NCBI GenBank assembly: GCA_000828075.3
Contig: JXCB02000001.1
Span: forward strand, 489,130-553,129
Source of the DNA: Tolypothrix campylonemoides VB511288
GTDB lineage: Bacteria > Cyanobacteriota > Cyanobacteriia > Cyanobacteriales > Nostocaceae
Direction of reading: 5' to 3'
DNA length: 64,000 bases
A model generated the notes under the pieces. The model saw nothing but the letters and a program-made list of their open reading frames with translations. It did not search any database and was not told the origin of the DNA. The position numbers were made by a program, and so were the translations under genes. Shown here one piece after another: positions 54,481-62,575 of the stretch. Each line of letters begins with the position of its first letter. Position 1 is the first letter of the stretch.

Positions 54481-55503
54481 GCTACCACAACTTTCGCAGT
54501 CAAATATGCGCTCGGACAAAGACAATTTATCTTTCTTGTGTCCACAACAGTTACACCTTTTGCTGGATGGGTACCACTGTGAGGCGACAATTAATTGACT
54601 ACCAAACTTTTTACACTTGTATTCCAACTGTCGCCGGAACTCGTAAAAACCACAGTCAGCTATCGCTTGCGCTAACTTGTCATTCTTAAGCATCCCCGAC
54701 ACGTTTAAATCTTCAACCACTATAATCGCGTGGTTTTTGCATAAGTAGTTGGTGATTTTGTGCAGCGTGTCTTTACGGATGTTGGCTACCCTTGCATGAT
54801 GTTTGGCTAGCTTAATCTTTGATTTATGCTTGTTTTTGCTTCCATTAACCTTGCGGCTATGGAAGCGTGATAATCTTTGCAGCTTCCGTAATTGCTTTTT
54901 GTATGTTTTGGGATTCTCAAACGTCTTTCCAGTACTGAGGGTCGCTAAGGACTTGACGCCTAAATCCACCCCTACAACGTCCACAGACTTAACGGAAGGC
55001 TCACATGGTATTTCGTAGGCGAAAGCAATAAACCAATCATCCGCCGTCCGAGAAATGGTGATGCTTTTAGTAGTGGTGTGGGGTAATCCCTCGTAAGTCT
55101 TCACCCATCCAATCGTAGGCAGCTTAATGCTTGTCCCACCAATTGGTATAGGCTTTCCTCCGTTATCAATGGTGAAGGAGTCATGTCTTCCCTTCTTTTT
55201 GAAGCTAGGACGCTCACTCCTGTTCTTAAAGAAGTTCTCAAAAGCGGAACCTAAGTGGTCGAAAGCATATTGGGTAATCTTCTGACAAATACCCTTCTGT
55301 TTAATCCACGGAAGCTCAGTCTTGACGTGGTTGTTAAAGAACTTTTTCAATAGGTACTTGTTTGGCTTTAATCCATCCTTATATAACTCATTCCAAGTCG
55401 CCAGCCCCCAATTATAGGTAAACCGGGAAATCCCCGCGTGTTTAGCCATAACCTCTTTTTGAGTGGCGGTTAGTTTGAGCTTGGTTTTGATGGACAAAAG
55501 CAT
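54379..55503 (-). CDS. tnpB: TnpB RNA-guided endonuclease (IS200/IS605-type)
   Basis: A 374-residue TnpB. The RuvC residues are all present: D180 (VGVDLGVKS), E264 (VVEDLNV) and D346 (SSIDRDLNAA). The zinc site CNCC...CESC is intact and the N-terminal helix-turn-helix phrase LTATQKEVMAKHAGISRFTYN is normal. No tnpA lies beside it. The start is the ATG at 55503; an upstream extension to 55569 is unlikely. The C-terminal 20 residues (CVARVPRVEAPGV) run over the candidate guide RNA region. It inserted between the C39 exporter and the second NHLM ABC gene. Confidence 0.9.
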   Translation of the reverse strand: MLLSIKTKLKLTATQKEVMAKHAGISRFTYNWGLATWNELYKDGLKPNKYLLKKFFNNHVKTELPWIKQKGICQKITQYAFDHLGSAFENFFKNRSERPSFKKKGRHDSFTIDNGGKPIPIGGTSIKLPTIGWVKTYEGLPHTTTKSITISRTADDWFIAFAYEIPCEPSVKSVDVVGVDLGVKSLATLSTGKTFENPKTYKKQLRKLQRLSRFHSRKVNGSKNKHKSKIKLAKHHARVANIRKDTLHKITNYLCKNHAIIVVEDLNVSGMLKNDKLAQAIADCGFYEFRRQLEYKCKKFGSQLIVASQWYPSSKRCNCCGHKKDKLSLSERIFDCESCGSSIDRDLNAAINLSQCVARVPRVEAPGVSRRALA

Positions 55504-55562
55504 TGATCGACCCTCAATGTTGTTTATAATATCTAGTATACCAGATATTTTTTGGAATTCGT

Positions 55563-55727
55563 ATGTCAAAGATAAAGTTTAAGCCCGACAATGAGACAGC
55601 ATATGATAAGGTACCTGTACAGTTTAAGGTGATGCCCGGAGTTAGGGAGAAGCTAAAAGCCGTCCCCAATTGGCAAGAACGGCTAAGGGAGTGCGTGAAT
55701 CAATTAATAGCTGAGAACGAGCAGTAA
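55563..55727 (+). CDS. small conserved protein divergent from tnpB
   Basis: A 54-residue basic/acidic protein starting MSKIKFKPDNETAYDKVPV and containing PGVREKLKAVPNWQERLREC. Its ATG is 59 bases from the tnpB start on the opposite strand, so the two share a promoter region. Such small genes accompany tnpB in some cyanobacterial elements; VPVQFKVMPGVREKLK suggests a small ribbon-helix-helix-like regulator, which is inference only. Confidence 0.6.
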   Translation: MSKIKFKPDNETAYDKVPVQFKVMPGVREKLKAVPNWQERLRECVNQLIAENEQ

Positions 55728-55827
55728 ATCTGTCTAGGTTTGTCGATTTTTGTTAGATTTTGTCTAAGAATCAGCTACCTAGTAGATAGCTCAGTCAATG
55801 TCCTCATAGAGGAGTCGCTCTTGAGCC

Positions 55828-55864
55828 CACACTCACCCGGAGGGGAGTGTGTGGAGTATGTCAC
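55828..55864. other. hairpin at right side of the TnpB element
   Basis: CCACACTC pairs with GAGTGTGTGG and is followed by AGTATGTCAC. A different hairpin at 41829-41858 is likewise followed by AGAATGTCAC. Hairpin plus conserved tail is how IS200/IS605-type elements end, so this may mark the element boundary. Confidence 0.4.
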
Positions 55865-55899
55865 GTAGTTTTGCATAACCTTGGTATTGTAATAGATAT

Positions 55900-58674
55900 A
55901 TGGAAGTCCTGTATCGCCTGAAAGCAAATGAACGACTACTGCTAGATGACCCAGAATTAGTATGGATCGTGCAGACTGGCTCCGCCGCAGTGTTTGCCAC
56001 AAAAGTCTCCTCGGAGATGCCAGAGGGCGATGATCCCAAAGGGATGGGAGAAAAGGGCGATACGCTTTGCGTCAAGCCAAGGGCTTATCGCCTCACAGAA
56101 GTGGCGGCAAACGAGCATCGCCATTATCTATTCAGTGTAGGTGCTCATCTAGCGTTGTTTGGTGCAGCAACTAATAATCCAGAATCCTTGAGTTTAGTAG
56201 CAGTAGCAATCGAGGCAACAGAATTATCCCAAATTTCCATTGCAGATTTGGTGAGGCTAGTGGCGACGGATTCAGCAGAAGCGATTGTCCTTTTACGGGG
56301 TTGGGTAAATCATTTAAATGAGATATTCACGACGAAACCCACACCAGCAAATTTTGAGCGCTACTTATCATTAATAAAGTCAGAAAAAATAAAGTCAGAA
56401 AATGCTGCCCAACTGCCAAACATTTTAGCTGATTTACATTCTGAATTGTTCGACTGTTTAAAGAAGCTCCAACAGCAGGAAACAGAGACAGCCTTTCGCC
56501 AATTTCAACAACGAGAGCAACTCAATCGTCAAGTAGTCAATTCTGCACTCTCTAAATTAGCTTCTGTGTTGCAACCGCAGCAAGAAACTGCATTTTTTGA
56601 GCAAGGAACGCCGCTGCTGGTGGCGGCGGGAGCAGTAGGACGAGCGATGGGGATAACGATTAGCCCGCCAGCCCAGTCAGATAACCTTAGTCGAGTTAAA
56701 GATCCAGTAGAGGCTATTGCTCGCTCCTCGCAGATTCGCACCCGTCGCGTAGTGCTAGAGGATGGCTGGTGGCTTCATGAGTATGGTCCGCTGTTGGCTT
56801 ATAACCAACAAGAAAACCGTCCGGTGGCTTTATTGCCAGCAAGCAGGCGTTATGTTTTATTTGACCCATATGCACAAAGTCGCACAATTGTCAATTCTGC
56901 AGTAGCAGCAACGCTAGCACCGCAAGCATACCAGTTTTATCGACCTTTACCCAATGTTGTCAAAAATGTCATTGCGTTGTTTCAGTTTGGCATTAAGGGT
57001 TATGAAAAAGACATTGGGCTAGTGTTAGTCGCTGGAATTGTTGGCTCGGTACTGGGTATGGTGGTGCCCCAGGCAACAGCGCTTTTGGTAGATAATGCGA
57101 TTCCAGATAGTGATAAGAGCTTGTTATGGCAAATAGGGTTCTTGCTGTTTGCACTTCTTGTGGGAAAGACAGCGCTTGCCATGTCCCAAGGGATTATTTC
57201 GCTGCGGGTGGAAAACACTGCTTCCGGCGCGTTGCAGCCTGCAATTTGGGACCGACTGCTGAGATTAAGTCCAGCATTTTTTCGCGACTATTCTTCTGGC
57301 GACTTGGTAAACCGCACCTTGTCAGTGAACCAGATTCGTCAAAAACTGTCTGGAGGAACGCAACGCACCTTATTGAGCGCACTGTTTGCTCTCCTGAACT
57401 TGGTACTGATGTTTGTTTACAGTTGGCAACTCGCTTTAGTGGGGGTGGGTATAGCCCTGGTAACAACTGTTGTCACTACTGTTGCTAGCTTACTGGTAAT
57501 ACGTCAGTTGCGACAGCAGCAAGAACTAGATGGCGAGATTAATGGGCTAACGGTACAACTGATTAACGGCGTAGCCAAGCTGCGGGTGGCGCAAGCAGAA
57601 GAACGGGCGTTTGCAGCTTGGGCGGAGCAGTACAGCAAGCGTTCCAGGCTCAAGGCTAGTTTCCAACTCATTAGAGACAACGTTTCTGTATTTAACGAGG
57701 TACTCTCCTTAGTCACTTCGGCGCTGTTGTTTTGGTTTGCGACTGAGTCTATTGCGATGCAAGAGACAGGGGGGCTGACGGTGGGTACGTTTTTGGCTTT
57801 TAATGCTGCATTGGGCATTTTTATTGGAGGGGTGAGCGACCTGAGCAATACTTTGACTGATATTTTGGCAATTGTGCCCTTGTGGGAGCGGGCAAAGCCG
57901 ATTTTGCATACAGAACCGGAGTATGACCCTACCAAAGCAAACCCCGGTTCCTTGATGGGTCGAGTAGCATTAGACCATGTTACCTTTCGCTATCATGACG
58001 ATGGGTTGCCAATTCTCAATGATGTTAGTCTCCATGCAGAACCAGGGGAATTTGTCGCGATAGTGGGACCTTCCGGAAGTGGGAAGTCAACAATATTGAG
58101 GTTGTTGTTGGGGTTTGAGACTCCAGAGTCAGGAACGGTGTACTACGATAACTTTGACTTGGCTCAATTGAATCTTGAAGCTGTGCGAAGACAGTTGGGG
58201 GTTGTGCTGCAAAATGGTCGAATTGGCACTGGCTCAATTTTTGAGAATATCACCGCTGGAGCGTTGGTGTCCCACGAGCAAGCTTTGGAGGCGGCGCAAA
58301 TGGCAGGTTTCGCTGATGATATTGCGCTTTTTCCGATGGGGATGCACACAGTTATCAGTGAAGGCGGTAGCAATCTTTCTGGGGGACAGAGGCAGCGATT
58401 ATTGATTGCGAGGGCGCTTGTCAATAAGCCGAAAATAATCTTAATGGATGAGGCAACGAGTTCTTTGGATAACCGCACGCAAGCGATCGTTACTGAAAGT
58501 TTAGATCAATTGAATGCAACTCGGATAGCGATCGCCCACCGCCTCAGCACAATTCGCAATGCTGACCGAATTTATGTGCTTGAAGCAGGGCGTGTGGTAC
58601 AGGTGGGTAGTTTCGCAGAACTGGTGAAGCAACAGGGGCTATTTGCTCAACTGGTAGCCAGACAAATGGAGTAA
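55900..58674 (+). CDS. NHLM-type ABC transporter, second (peptidase-free) exporter protein
   Basis: A 924-residue protein of the NHLM_micro_ABC2 family. The N-terminal 350 residues are the family-specific soluble part (LKANERLLLDDPELVWIVQT and RHYLFSVGAHLALFG), followed by six membrane helices (about 365-660) and an ATPase with Walker A GPSGSGKST, signature SGGQRQR and Walker B IILMDEATSSLD. Unlike the other exporter there is no C39 protease. An extra segment of about 25 residues (PEGDDPKGMGEKGDTLCVKP) in the N-terminal part interrupts the usual motif. The ATG at 55900 has no evident ribosome site. It acts with the NHLM HlyD and C39 ABC protein in peptide export. Confidence 0.88.
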   Translation: MEVLYRLKANERLLLDDPELVWIVQTGSAAVFATKVSSEMPEGDDPKGMGEKGDTLCVKPRAYRLTEVAANEHRHYLFSVGAHLALFGAATNNPESLSLVAVAIEATELSQISIADLVRLVATDSAEAIVLLRGWVNHLNEIFTTKPTPANFERYLSLIKSEKIKSENAAQLPNILADLHSELFDCLKKLQQQETETAFRQFQQREQLNRQVVNSALSKLASVLQPQQETAFFEQGTPLLVAAGAVGRAMGITISPPAQSDNLSRVKDPVEAIARSSQIRTRRVVLEDGWWLHEYGPLLAYNQQENRPVALLPASRRYVLFDPYAQSRTIVNSAVAATLAPQAYQFYRPLPNVVKNVIALFQFGIKGYEKDIGLVLVAGIVGSVLGMVVPQATALLVDNAIPDSDKSLLWQIGFLLFALLVGKTALAMSQGIISLRVENTASGALQPAIWDRLLRLSPAFFRDYSSGDLVNRTLSVNQIRQKLSGGTQRTLLSALFALLNLVLMFVYSWQLALVGVGIALVTTVVTTVASLLVIRQLRQQQELDGEINGLTVQLINGVAKLRVAQAEERAFAAWAEQYSKRSRLKASFQLIRDNVSVFNEVLSLVTSALLFWFATESIAMQETGGLTVGTFLAFNAALGIFIGGVSDLSNTLTDILAIVPLWERAKPILHTEPEYDPTKANPGSLMGRVALDHVTFRYHDDGLPILNDVSLHAEPGEFVAIVGPSGSGKSTILRLLLGFETPESGTVYYDNFDLAQLNLEAVRRQLGVVLQNGRIGTGSIFENITAGALVSHEQALEAAQMAGFADDIALFPMGMHTVISEGGSNLSGGQRQRLLIARALVNKPKIILMDEATSSLDNRTQAIVTESLDQLNATRIAIAHRLSTIRNADRIYVLEAGRVVQVGSFAELVKQQGLFAQLVARQME

Positions 58675-58709
58675 CTTGTTAGTTGAAATCGCTATAGCAA
58701 TCCTAAATG

Positions 58710-58835
58710 ATATCATGTCCGGGTGAACAGTTATAAAAAACGAAGAACCTCACCCGCCTACGGCACCCTCTCCTTAATAAGGAGAGGGTTGGGCGTAGTT
58801 CGGAGGAATTATAAGTAATTAAGCGGACTTGATAT
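58710..58835. repeat. 126 bp MITE-like element
   Basis: Ends ATATCATGTCCG and CGGACTTGATAT are inverted repeats with one mismatch and resemble the ATATCAAATCCG ends of the 103 bp elements at 12013 and 26117. The interior has a CCTCTCCTTA / TAAGGAGAGG hairpin. Confidence 0.5.
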
Positions 58836-58850
58836 GATTGGTGAAAAACA

Positions 58851-58883
58851 AGATCCCCGACTTCTCTAAGAAGTCGGGGATCT
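58851..58883 (-). terminator. Rho-independent terminator for the minus-strand RiPP operon
   Basis: AGATCCCCGACTTCT pairs over 15 bp with its complement around a three-base loop. On the minus strand it is followed by TGTTTTTC. It lies 280 bases beyond the precursor 3 stop. Confidence 0.6.
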
Positions 58884-58892
58884 GAAGGCTAA

Positions 58893-58948
58893 TCAATATT
58901 CAAACCTTGAAAACTGCGACAAGATAGCGATTATCCGCCCAAAGCCGC
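58893..58948 (-). pseudogene. relic of the 3' end of the HopA1-family gene
   Basis: The block from TCAATATTCAAAC through GCGACAAGATAGCGATTATC to CCGCCCA matches 59663-59711, inside the HopA1-family gene, with a core of about 32 identical bases. It is a second, truncated copy. Confidence 0.7.
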
Positions 58949-58974
58949 TGTACCGAGACATAAACCAAAAGCAA

Positions 58975-59015
58975 CACCAGCCAGCCTTACTGGGAAAGTA
59001 AGCTGCTGGCTGGTG
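58975..59015 (-). terminator. hairpin/terminator 3' of precursor 3
   Basis: CACCAGCCAGC pairs with GCTGGCTGGTG and CTTAC with GTAAG further in. On the minus strand it is followed by TTGCTTTTGGTTT. It lies about 150 bases after the precursor 3 stop. Confidence 0.5.
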
Positions 59016-59163
59016 ATAAAATTATTCGGATGCAAGGTAGACACAAATGTTTATCGGGTCAATTGACACTCTAGGAGCAGTGCCAGGTATTGATACGCCT
59101 CCGAGCGGTGTGTTTTTGATGCACGTTATGGTATGAGAGGGTTATTTGGTAATCAAGCCCTCC

Positions 59164-59379
59164 TTACTGGATAATTTCAGCCCCATCGGATCGAACGTTT
59201 CCCACCACTGAAATTTCTGCATCCACTCTCCCGACTTTTACTTCAACTCCCCCGGCTATTGTCTTTAATTCCTCATCTGCGAGTGAGTCTGACAATTCCC
59301 AATTTCCAAAAAGTTCGAGTCCCTTAGAGGCTTCAGTTGTATTGGTTACTGCTTTTTGTTGGTTCATTTTGTTAAACAT
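59164..59379 (-). CDS. double-glycine RiPP precursor peptide 3, 71 residues
   Basis: The leader (1-44) ends in LADEELKTIAGG, a classical double-glycine leader, and differs from that of precursors 1 and 2. The core (45-71, 27 residues) has a beta-like alternating pattern, two Ser (57 and 64), no Thr and no Cys. AGGA five bases ahead of the ATG at 59379 marks the start. It is 226 bases downstream of the HopA1-family gene on the same strand, so it is the presumed substrate of the kinase/HopA1 pair. Dehydration of its Ser residues to dehydroalanine is inference. Confidence 0.8.
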   Translation of the reverse strand: MFNKMNQQKAVTNTTEASKGLELFGNWELSDSLADEELKTIAGGVEVKVGRVDAEISVVGNVRSDGAEIIQ

Positions 59380-59471
59380 AACGTTCCTGTGTTTTGTGAA
59401 TGTTAAATAGTTGTTATCTCGCTAATTTATACCATTACAACTTGATGAGCAATACGTTTTTTTAAATGTCT

Positions 59472-59531
59472 TACTTTTCCTACTTTTCCTACTTTTCCTA
59501 CTTTTCCTACTTTTCTTACTTTCTCTACTTT
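59472..59531. repeat. 9 bp tandem repeat (TACTTTTCC) upstream of precursor 3
   Basis: About five good and two degenerate copies of TACTTTTCC, between the HopA1 gene end and the precursor 3 start. Its length is a multiple of three, but it is non-coding. Confidence 0.75.
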
Positions 59532-59605
59532 GATTAGTCAAAAATTTTACTTCAATAACACTTTTTTATTCCCAAACACTCTTTAAGAACTTTCAAGTAC
59601 AATTA

Positions 59606-60715
59606 TCAGAACAAGCTTGTGTAGACATCAGTTGAGTTTGCATTCAAATGCACACGCTTCAAGTCAATATTCAAACGAGAAAACTGCGACAAGATAGCGA
59701 TTATCCGCCCACTAGCCGTACTGAAGCCTTGCTCTGTAGCTTCTAGCAACCCCTGCGCGACAATTCGACAGCGATTCGTTCCAAAGCTTTGGACAACAGC
59801 AAATTTTTGGTCTGGTTCCTCAGCCAATCCTAACCCGGGTGCTAGTTGCAAGGTGAATAGCGGCACTTCTGACTTAAAATACGATTCGTTCTCTTTGTAA
59901 ACAGTTGTTATTACCTGCTTAATTCGGTCATATTGACTTTTCTCAAAATACAAAACTCCTGAATCATAGCGCTCATAGTCTTTTGGGTTGTATAAAACTT
60001 TAAAACTAAAAGGAATCGCTATCTCATTCAAGCGCCGCGTTAGGCTTCCCATCACTGCAACAGCACCAGCTGGAGTCAAATTGAAATAAATTCGCACCAA
60101 TGGGGGTTGACTTTTTGTATCCGACCGACTTTTTAACCCCTGATTGCCAACCGCCATGTAAAAGCCATTTTGCACTCGATTCTTAGGCAAAAGGACAGCG
60201 ACTACATCACCCACACTCGCTGTATGTTCAGTAGATTGAAGATGGCGCAACTTCTCGATATGTAGCCTCAAATTATTTTTAGTGACTGCTAATGTACTAT
60301 CAGTTTCTTCTTTGACAACAGACCAACCACGGTCAAAGTGACCTTCTCCACAATTACTTTTATGCAATTGCTCATAAAAGTCTACATCTACCCCTAAAAA
60401 AGTATTATTTTCTAAAGTTGGGGGCAAATTATTTCCCGACCCATCTAGTGCTAACGCACGTCGCATAGAACCGTTGTAATATATACCGTAGAGAAAATTC
60501 TGTAATTGCAGACTCAGATATTTTTGCTGCATTTGCGGATTGAGTTTCTGAAAACGGGCAACTACCTCAACTGGCAATTCCAATGGTTTGTAATTGGGAT
60601 GAGATATCGAAAAATCCGCTCCAATTTCCACATTATGAGCAATATCTTCTAAAACGGACACTAATCGCTCACTTACCCCAGCCTGAATCAAACTTTGAGT
60701 AGAATTGGAATGCAT
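59606..60715 (-). CDS. HopA1-family protein (putative dehydratase/lyase subunit)
   Basis: A 369-residue protein of the HopA1 family. Family phrases include QNFLYGIYYNGSM, LENNTFLGVDVDFYEQLHKSN, VGDVVAVLLPKNRVQNGFYM and KVLYNPKDYERYDSGVLYFE. The family is named after a type III effector; in class V lanthipeptide and thioamitide clusters a HopA1-like protein works as the lyase that eliminates phosphate from phospho-Ser/Thr made by a partner kinase. The phosphotransferase gene ends 36 bases upstream, so the two probably act together. The substrate would be a double-glycine precursor such as that at 59164. Confidence 0.85.
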   Translation of the reverse strand: MHSNSTQSLIQAGVSERLVSVLEDIAHNVEIGADFSISHPNYKPLELPVEVVARFQKLNPQMQQKYLSLQLQNFLYGIYYNGSMRRALALDGSGNNLPPTLENNTFLGVDVDFYEQLHKSNCGEGHFDRGWSVVKEETDSTLAVTKNNLRLHIEKLRHLQSTEHTASVGDVVAVLLPKNRVQNGFYMAVGNQGLKSRSDTKSQPPLVRIYFNLTPAGAVAVMGSLTRRLNEIAIPFSFKVLYNPKDYERYDSGVLYFEKSQYDRIKQVITTVYKENESYFKSEVPLFTLQLAPGLGLAEEPDQKFAVVQSFGTNRCRIVAQGLLEATEQGFSTASGRIIAILSQFSRLNIDLKRVHLNANSTDVYTSLF

Positions 60716-60751
60716 AATTCTTGGCAGAATTTTCTCAAAAAGTACATTTAT

Positions 60752-61885
60752 TCAACTTAATTCAACAGCAATACCAAAAATCGTTGGCATTGACTGTTGT
60801 GGATTGCATAATAACGTCTTCGCAACCTGCAACATAGCAATACCCGTATTGCTAAAAGATTTTTGATGCTGAATTGTTGCCTGAATCTGTTGAATCAAAG
60901 CAAAACCTACAAATTGCACCACTCGCTGCCAGAAATCGGGGCGATGTTCTAAAATTTTGGGAAACGTATTCTCATAAGCATAAGCCAATGCAGCGATTGA
61001 AGGCTGAACCTGTTCCAAAGGCGTTATCGCCAAGCCTAAAGATTCCTCAAGACTTAAAGACTTGCTGATAACTAAGCTATCCAGCCAGATTAGCACATAG
61101 CTACCAATGAGAGTTCCTAAATCCATTGCCGGATCTCCCCAAGCAGAACGTTCCCAATCAATCAGGCGTATAATATTTGTACCCCCATCCTGCCAATTGT
61201 TGTGCAAAAGAATATTATTCAGTTTCAGGTCATTGTGAGTCAGACAACTGGTCGTAAAAGTACTACCTAATTGGGCGATCGCTTCCCCCAAACTATCATA
61301 CCGTTGGTAGAGGGCAAAAAACTTCAATCCCTCATCTGGCACTGAACCAAAAATTTCTGGCGGAATTCTTTCTAAGCTGCCGATCAAATTCTTTACAAAC
61401 TCAGAGGCAGATTTTTGAGAATTTTTCTGGAAAAATTCTTCATATTCCTTGCGGTTGAAAGTGTCACGATGAATAGTTGCAAGTATTGTACCAATAGCGT
61501 TCGCGATTTCAGTGTTGAAGCTATTTTCCTTTTGGTAAAAATTACTTAAATCGTCATAGTCATCTCTGTAAGTCTGGACAATAATAGAATTCTCTTTGTC
61601 AAAATGCAGCACCTCTGGCAAAAATAAGCGTAAGTGATTGAGTTGGTGAAAATCGCGCGTAAATTCTTTGAGCAGCCACTCACCCAAAAACTCACCTGCT
61701 GCTTTCCCTTGATTATGCGGCTCTTGCTTAACCAAAAGCTTACGAGTTTCATTTAAAGTTACTAATAAGTTAAAGTTTTTAGCTACAAGTAGCTCTACCT
61801 TACTGGTTGCTTGTTCGGAATTATTGCACAAGCCATGCTCAACTAAATACTCGAAAACATTATGGGAATTTAACAGGAATGGCAT
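60752..61885 (-). CDS. aminoglycoside-phosphotransferase-like kinase
   Basis: A 377-residue protein-kinase-like fold enzyme of the APH family. Visible active-site residues: the ATP Lys (about K53, KLLVKQE), the catalytic loop H217-N218-D219 with N224 (LTHNDLKLNN), and D243 (LIDWERSAWGDPAMDLG). In class V lanthipeptide clusters such kinases phosphorylate Ser/Thr of precursor peptides (LxmK-like). Here it is the first gene of a kinase-HopA1-precursor operon. Antibiotic resistance is an alternative reading but fits the neighbours worse. Confidence 0.85.
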   Translation of the reverse strand: MPFLLNSHNVFEYLVEHGLCNNSEQATSKVELLVAKNFNLLVTLNETRKLLVKQEPHNQGKAAGEFLGEWLLKEFTRDFHQLNHLRLFLPEVLHFDKENSIIVQTYRDDYDDLSNFYQKENSFNTEIANAIGTILATIHRDTFNRKEYEEFFQKNSQKSASEFVKNLIGSLERIPPEIFGSVPDEGLKFFALYQRYDSLGEAIAQLGSTFTTSCLTHNDLKLNNILLHNNWQDGGTNIIRLIDWERSAWGDPAMDLGTLIGSYVLIWLDSLVISKSLSLEESLGLAITPLEQVQPSIAALAYAYENTFPKILEHRPDFWQRVVQFVGFALIQQIQATIQHQKSFSNTGIAMLQVAKTLLCNPQQSMPTIFGIAVELS

Positions 61886-61927
61886 AAGTATACAGTGGTA
61901 ACAGAAATGGTTGCAAAAACTATTGAA

Positions 61928-62152
61928 ATGCGATCGCTCAAGCCGTAGAAAGTTAAGTAGTTTTGCATAACCTTAAGTTTAGATAGTTTGAATGCTACTC
62001 GGATAGCGATCGCCCACCGTCTCAGCACGATTCGCAATGCTGACCGAATTTATGTAATTGAAGCAGGGCGTGTGGTACAGGTGGGTAGTTTCGTGGAACT
62101 GGTTAACACAGAGGGGTTATTTGCTCAACTGGTAGCCCGACAAATGGAATAA
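61928..62152 (+). pseudogene. deleted second copy of the NHLM ABC gene (3' end)
   Basis: Bases 61978-62152 reproduce the last 58 codons and stop of the ABC gene at 55900-58674 ([20 protein letters not shown] through ARQME) at about 90% identity. Directly before it, 61957-61974 repeats the 18 bases GTAGTTTTGCATAACCTT that lie upstream of the intact gene (55865-55882), and 61928-61948 resembles the FAAL fragment. So the relic has the gene's 5' flank joined to its 3' end, a copy with an internal deletion. Confidence 0.8.
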
Positions 62153-62164
62153 TTTCGCTCTTGT

Positions 62165-62575
62165 TTATCCAATGAAATAACTGCGCCAAACTGATTTAGA
62201 ATCCTTACCACTAGCTTCAGGAACCAGTAACCGCCAAGTTTTACCTTCTGTTTGAAGTTGCAGGTAAACTTCAAAAGGTTTTTGAGGTTGTGTCAACCGT
62301 CGTTTTGGTAGCTTAAACGTGAGTTCGTAAGTTCCACGAACGCGGTATGTGGGTAAATTTTGAATTGTCAGAGGTTGTTCCTGAGTAATTGATAGCCGAT
62401 GGATTTCAAATCCCTGAAAATCTAAATCTAGCTGTTGGCTGAGTTGCTGTTGAGTTTGTTTTAATTCAAATGCGATCGCTTTTTCCACTAACTGCCTAGT
62501 TGGTGCGAGAACACTCGTGGTACACGCAGTTAATAGTCCAAACAAAATTAAGCTGATAATTAGCCGCACCATCAC
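62165..62575 (-). CDS. small lipoprotein
   Basis: A 136-residue protein with an N-terminal lipoprotein signal (hydrophobic core at about 4-16, lipobox LTAC, Cys18). The mature part is a beta-rich domain with basic patches (FKLPKRRLTQPQKPFEVYLQLQ) and no recognised domain. It ends 12 bases from the ABC relic and converges with it. A role in the RiPP locus is not supported. Confidence 0.6.
   Translation of the reverse strand: MMVRLIISLILFGLLTACTTSVLAPTRQLVEKAIAFELKQTQQQLSQQLDLDFQGFEIHRLSITQEQPLTIQNLPTYRVRGTYELTFKLPKRRLTQPQKPFEVYLQLQTEGKTWRLLVPEASGKDSKSVWRSYFIG

Noticed and set aside
59472-59531. Possible CRISPR or iteron array
   Set aside because: Nine-base units with no spacers and no replication gene near; a simple repeat.
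60752-61885. Reading the kinase as an aminoglycoside-resistance enzyme
   Set aside because: The 36-base spacing to a HopA1-family gene and to a precursor makes a peptide-modifying role more likely; kept only as an alternative.
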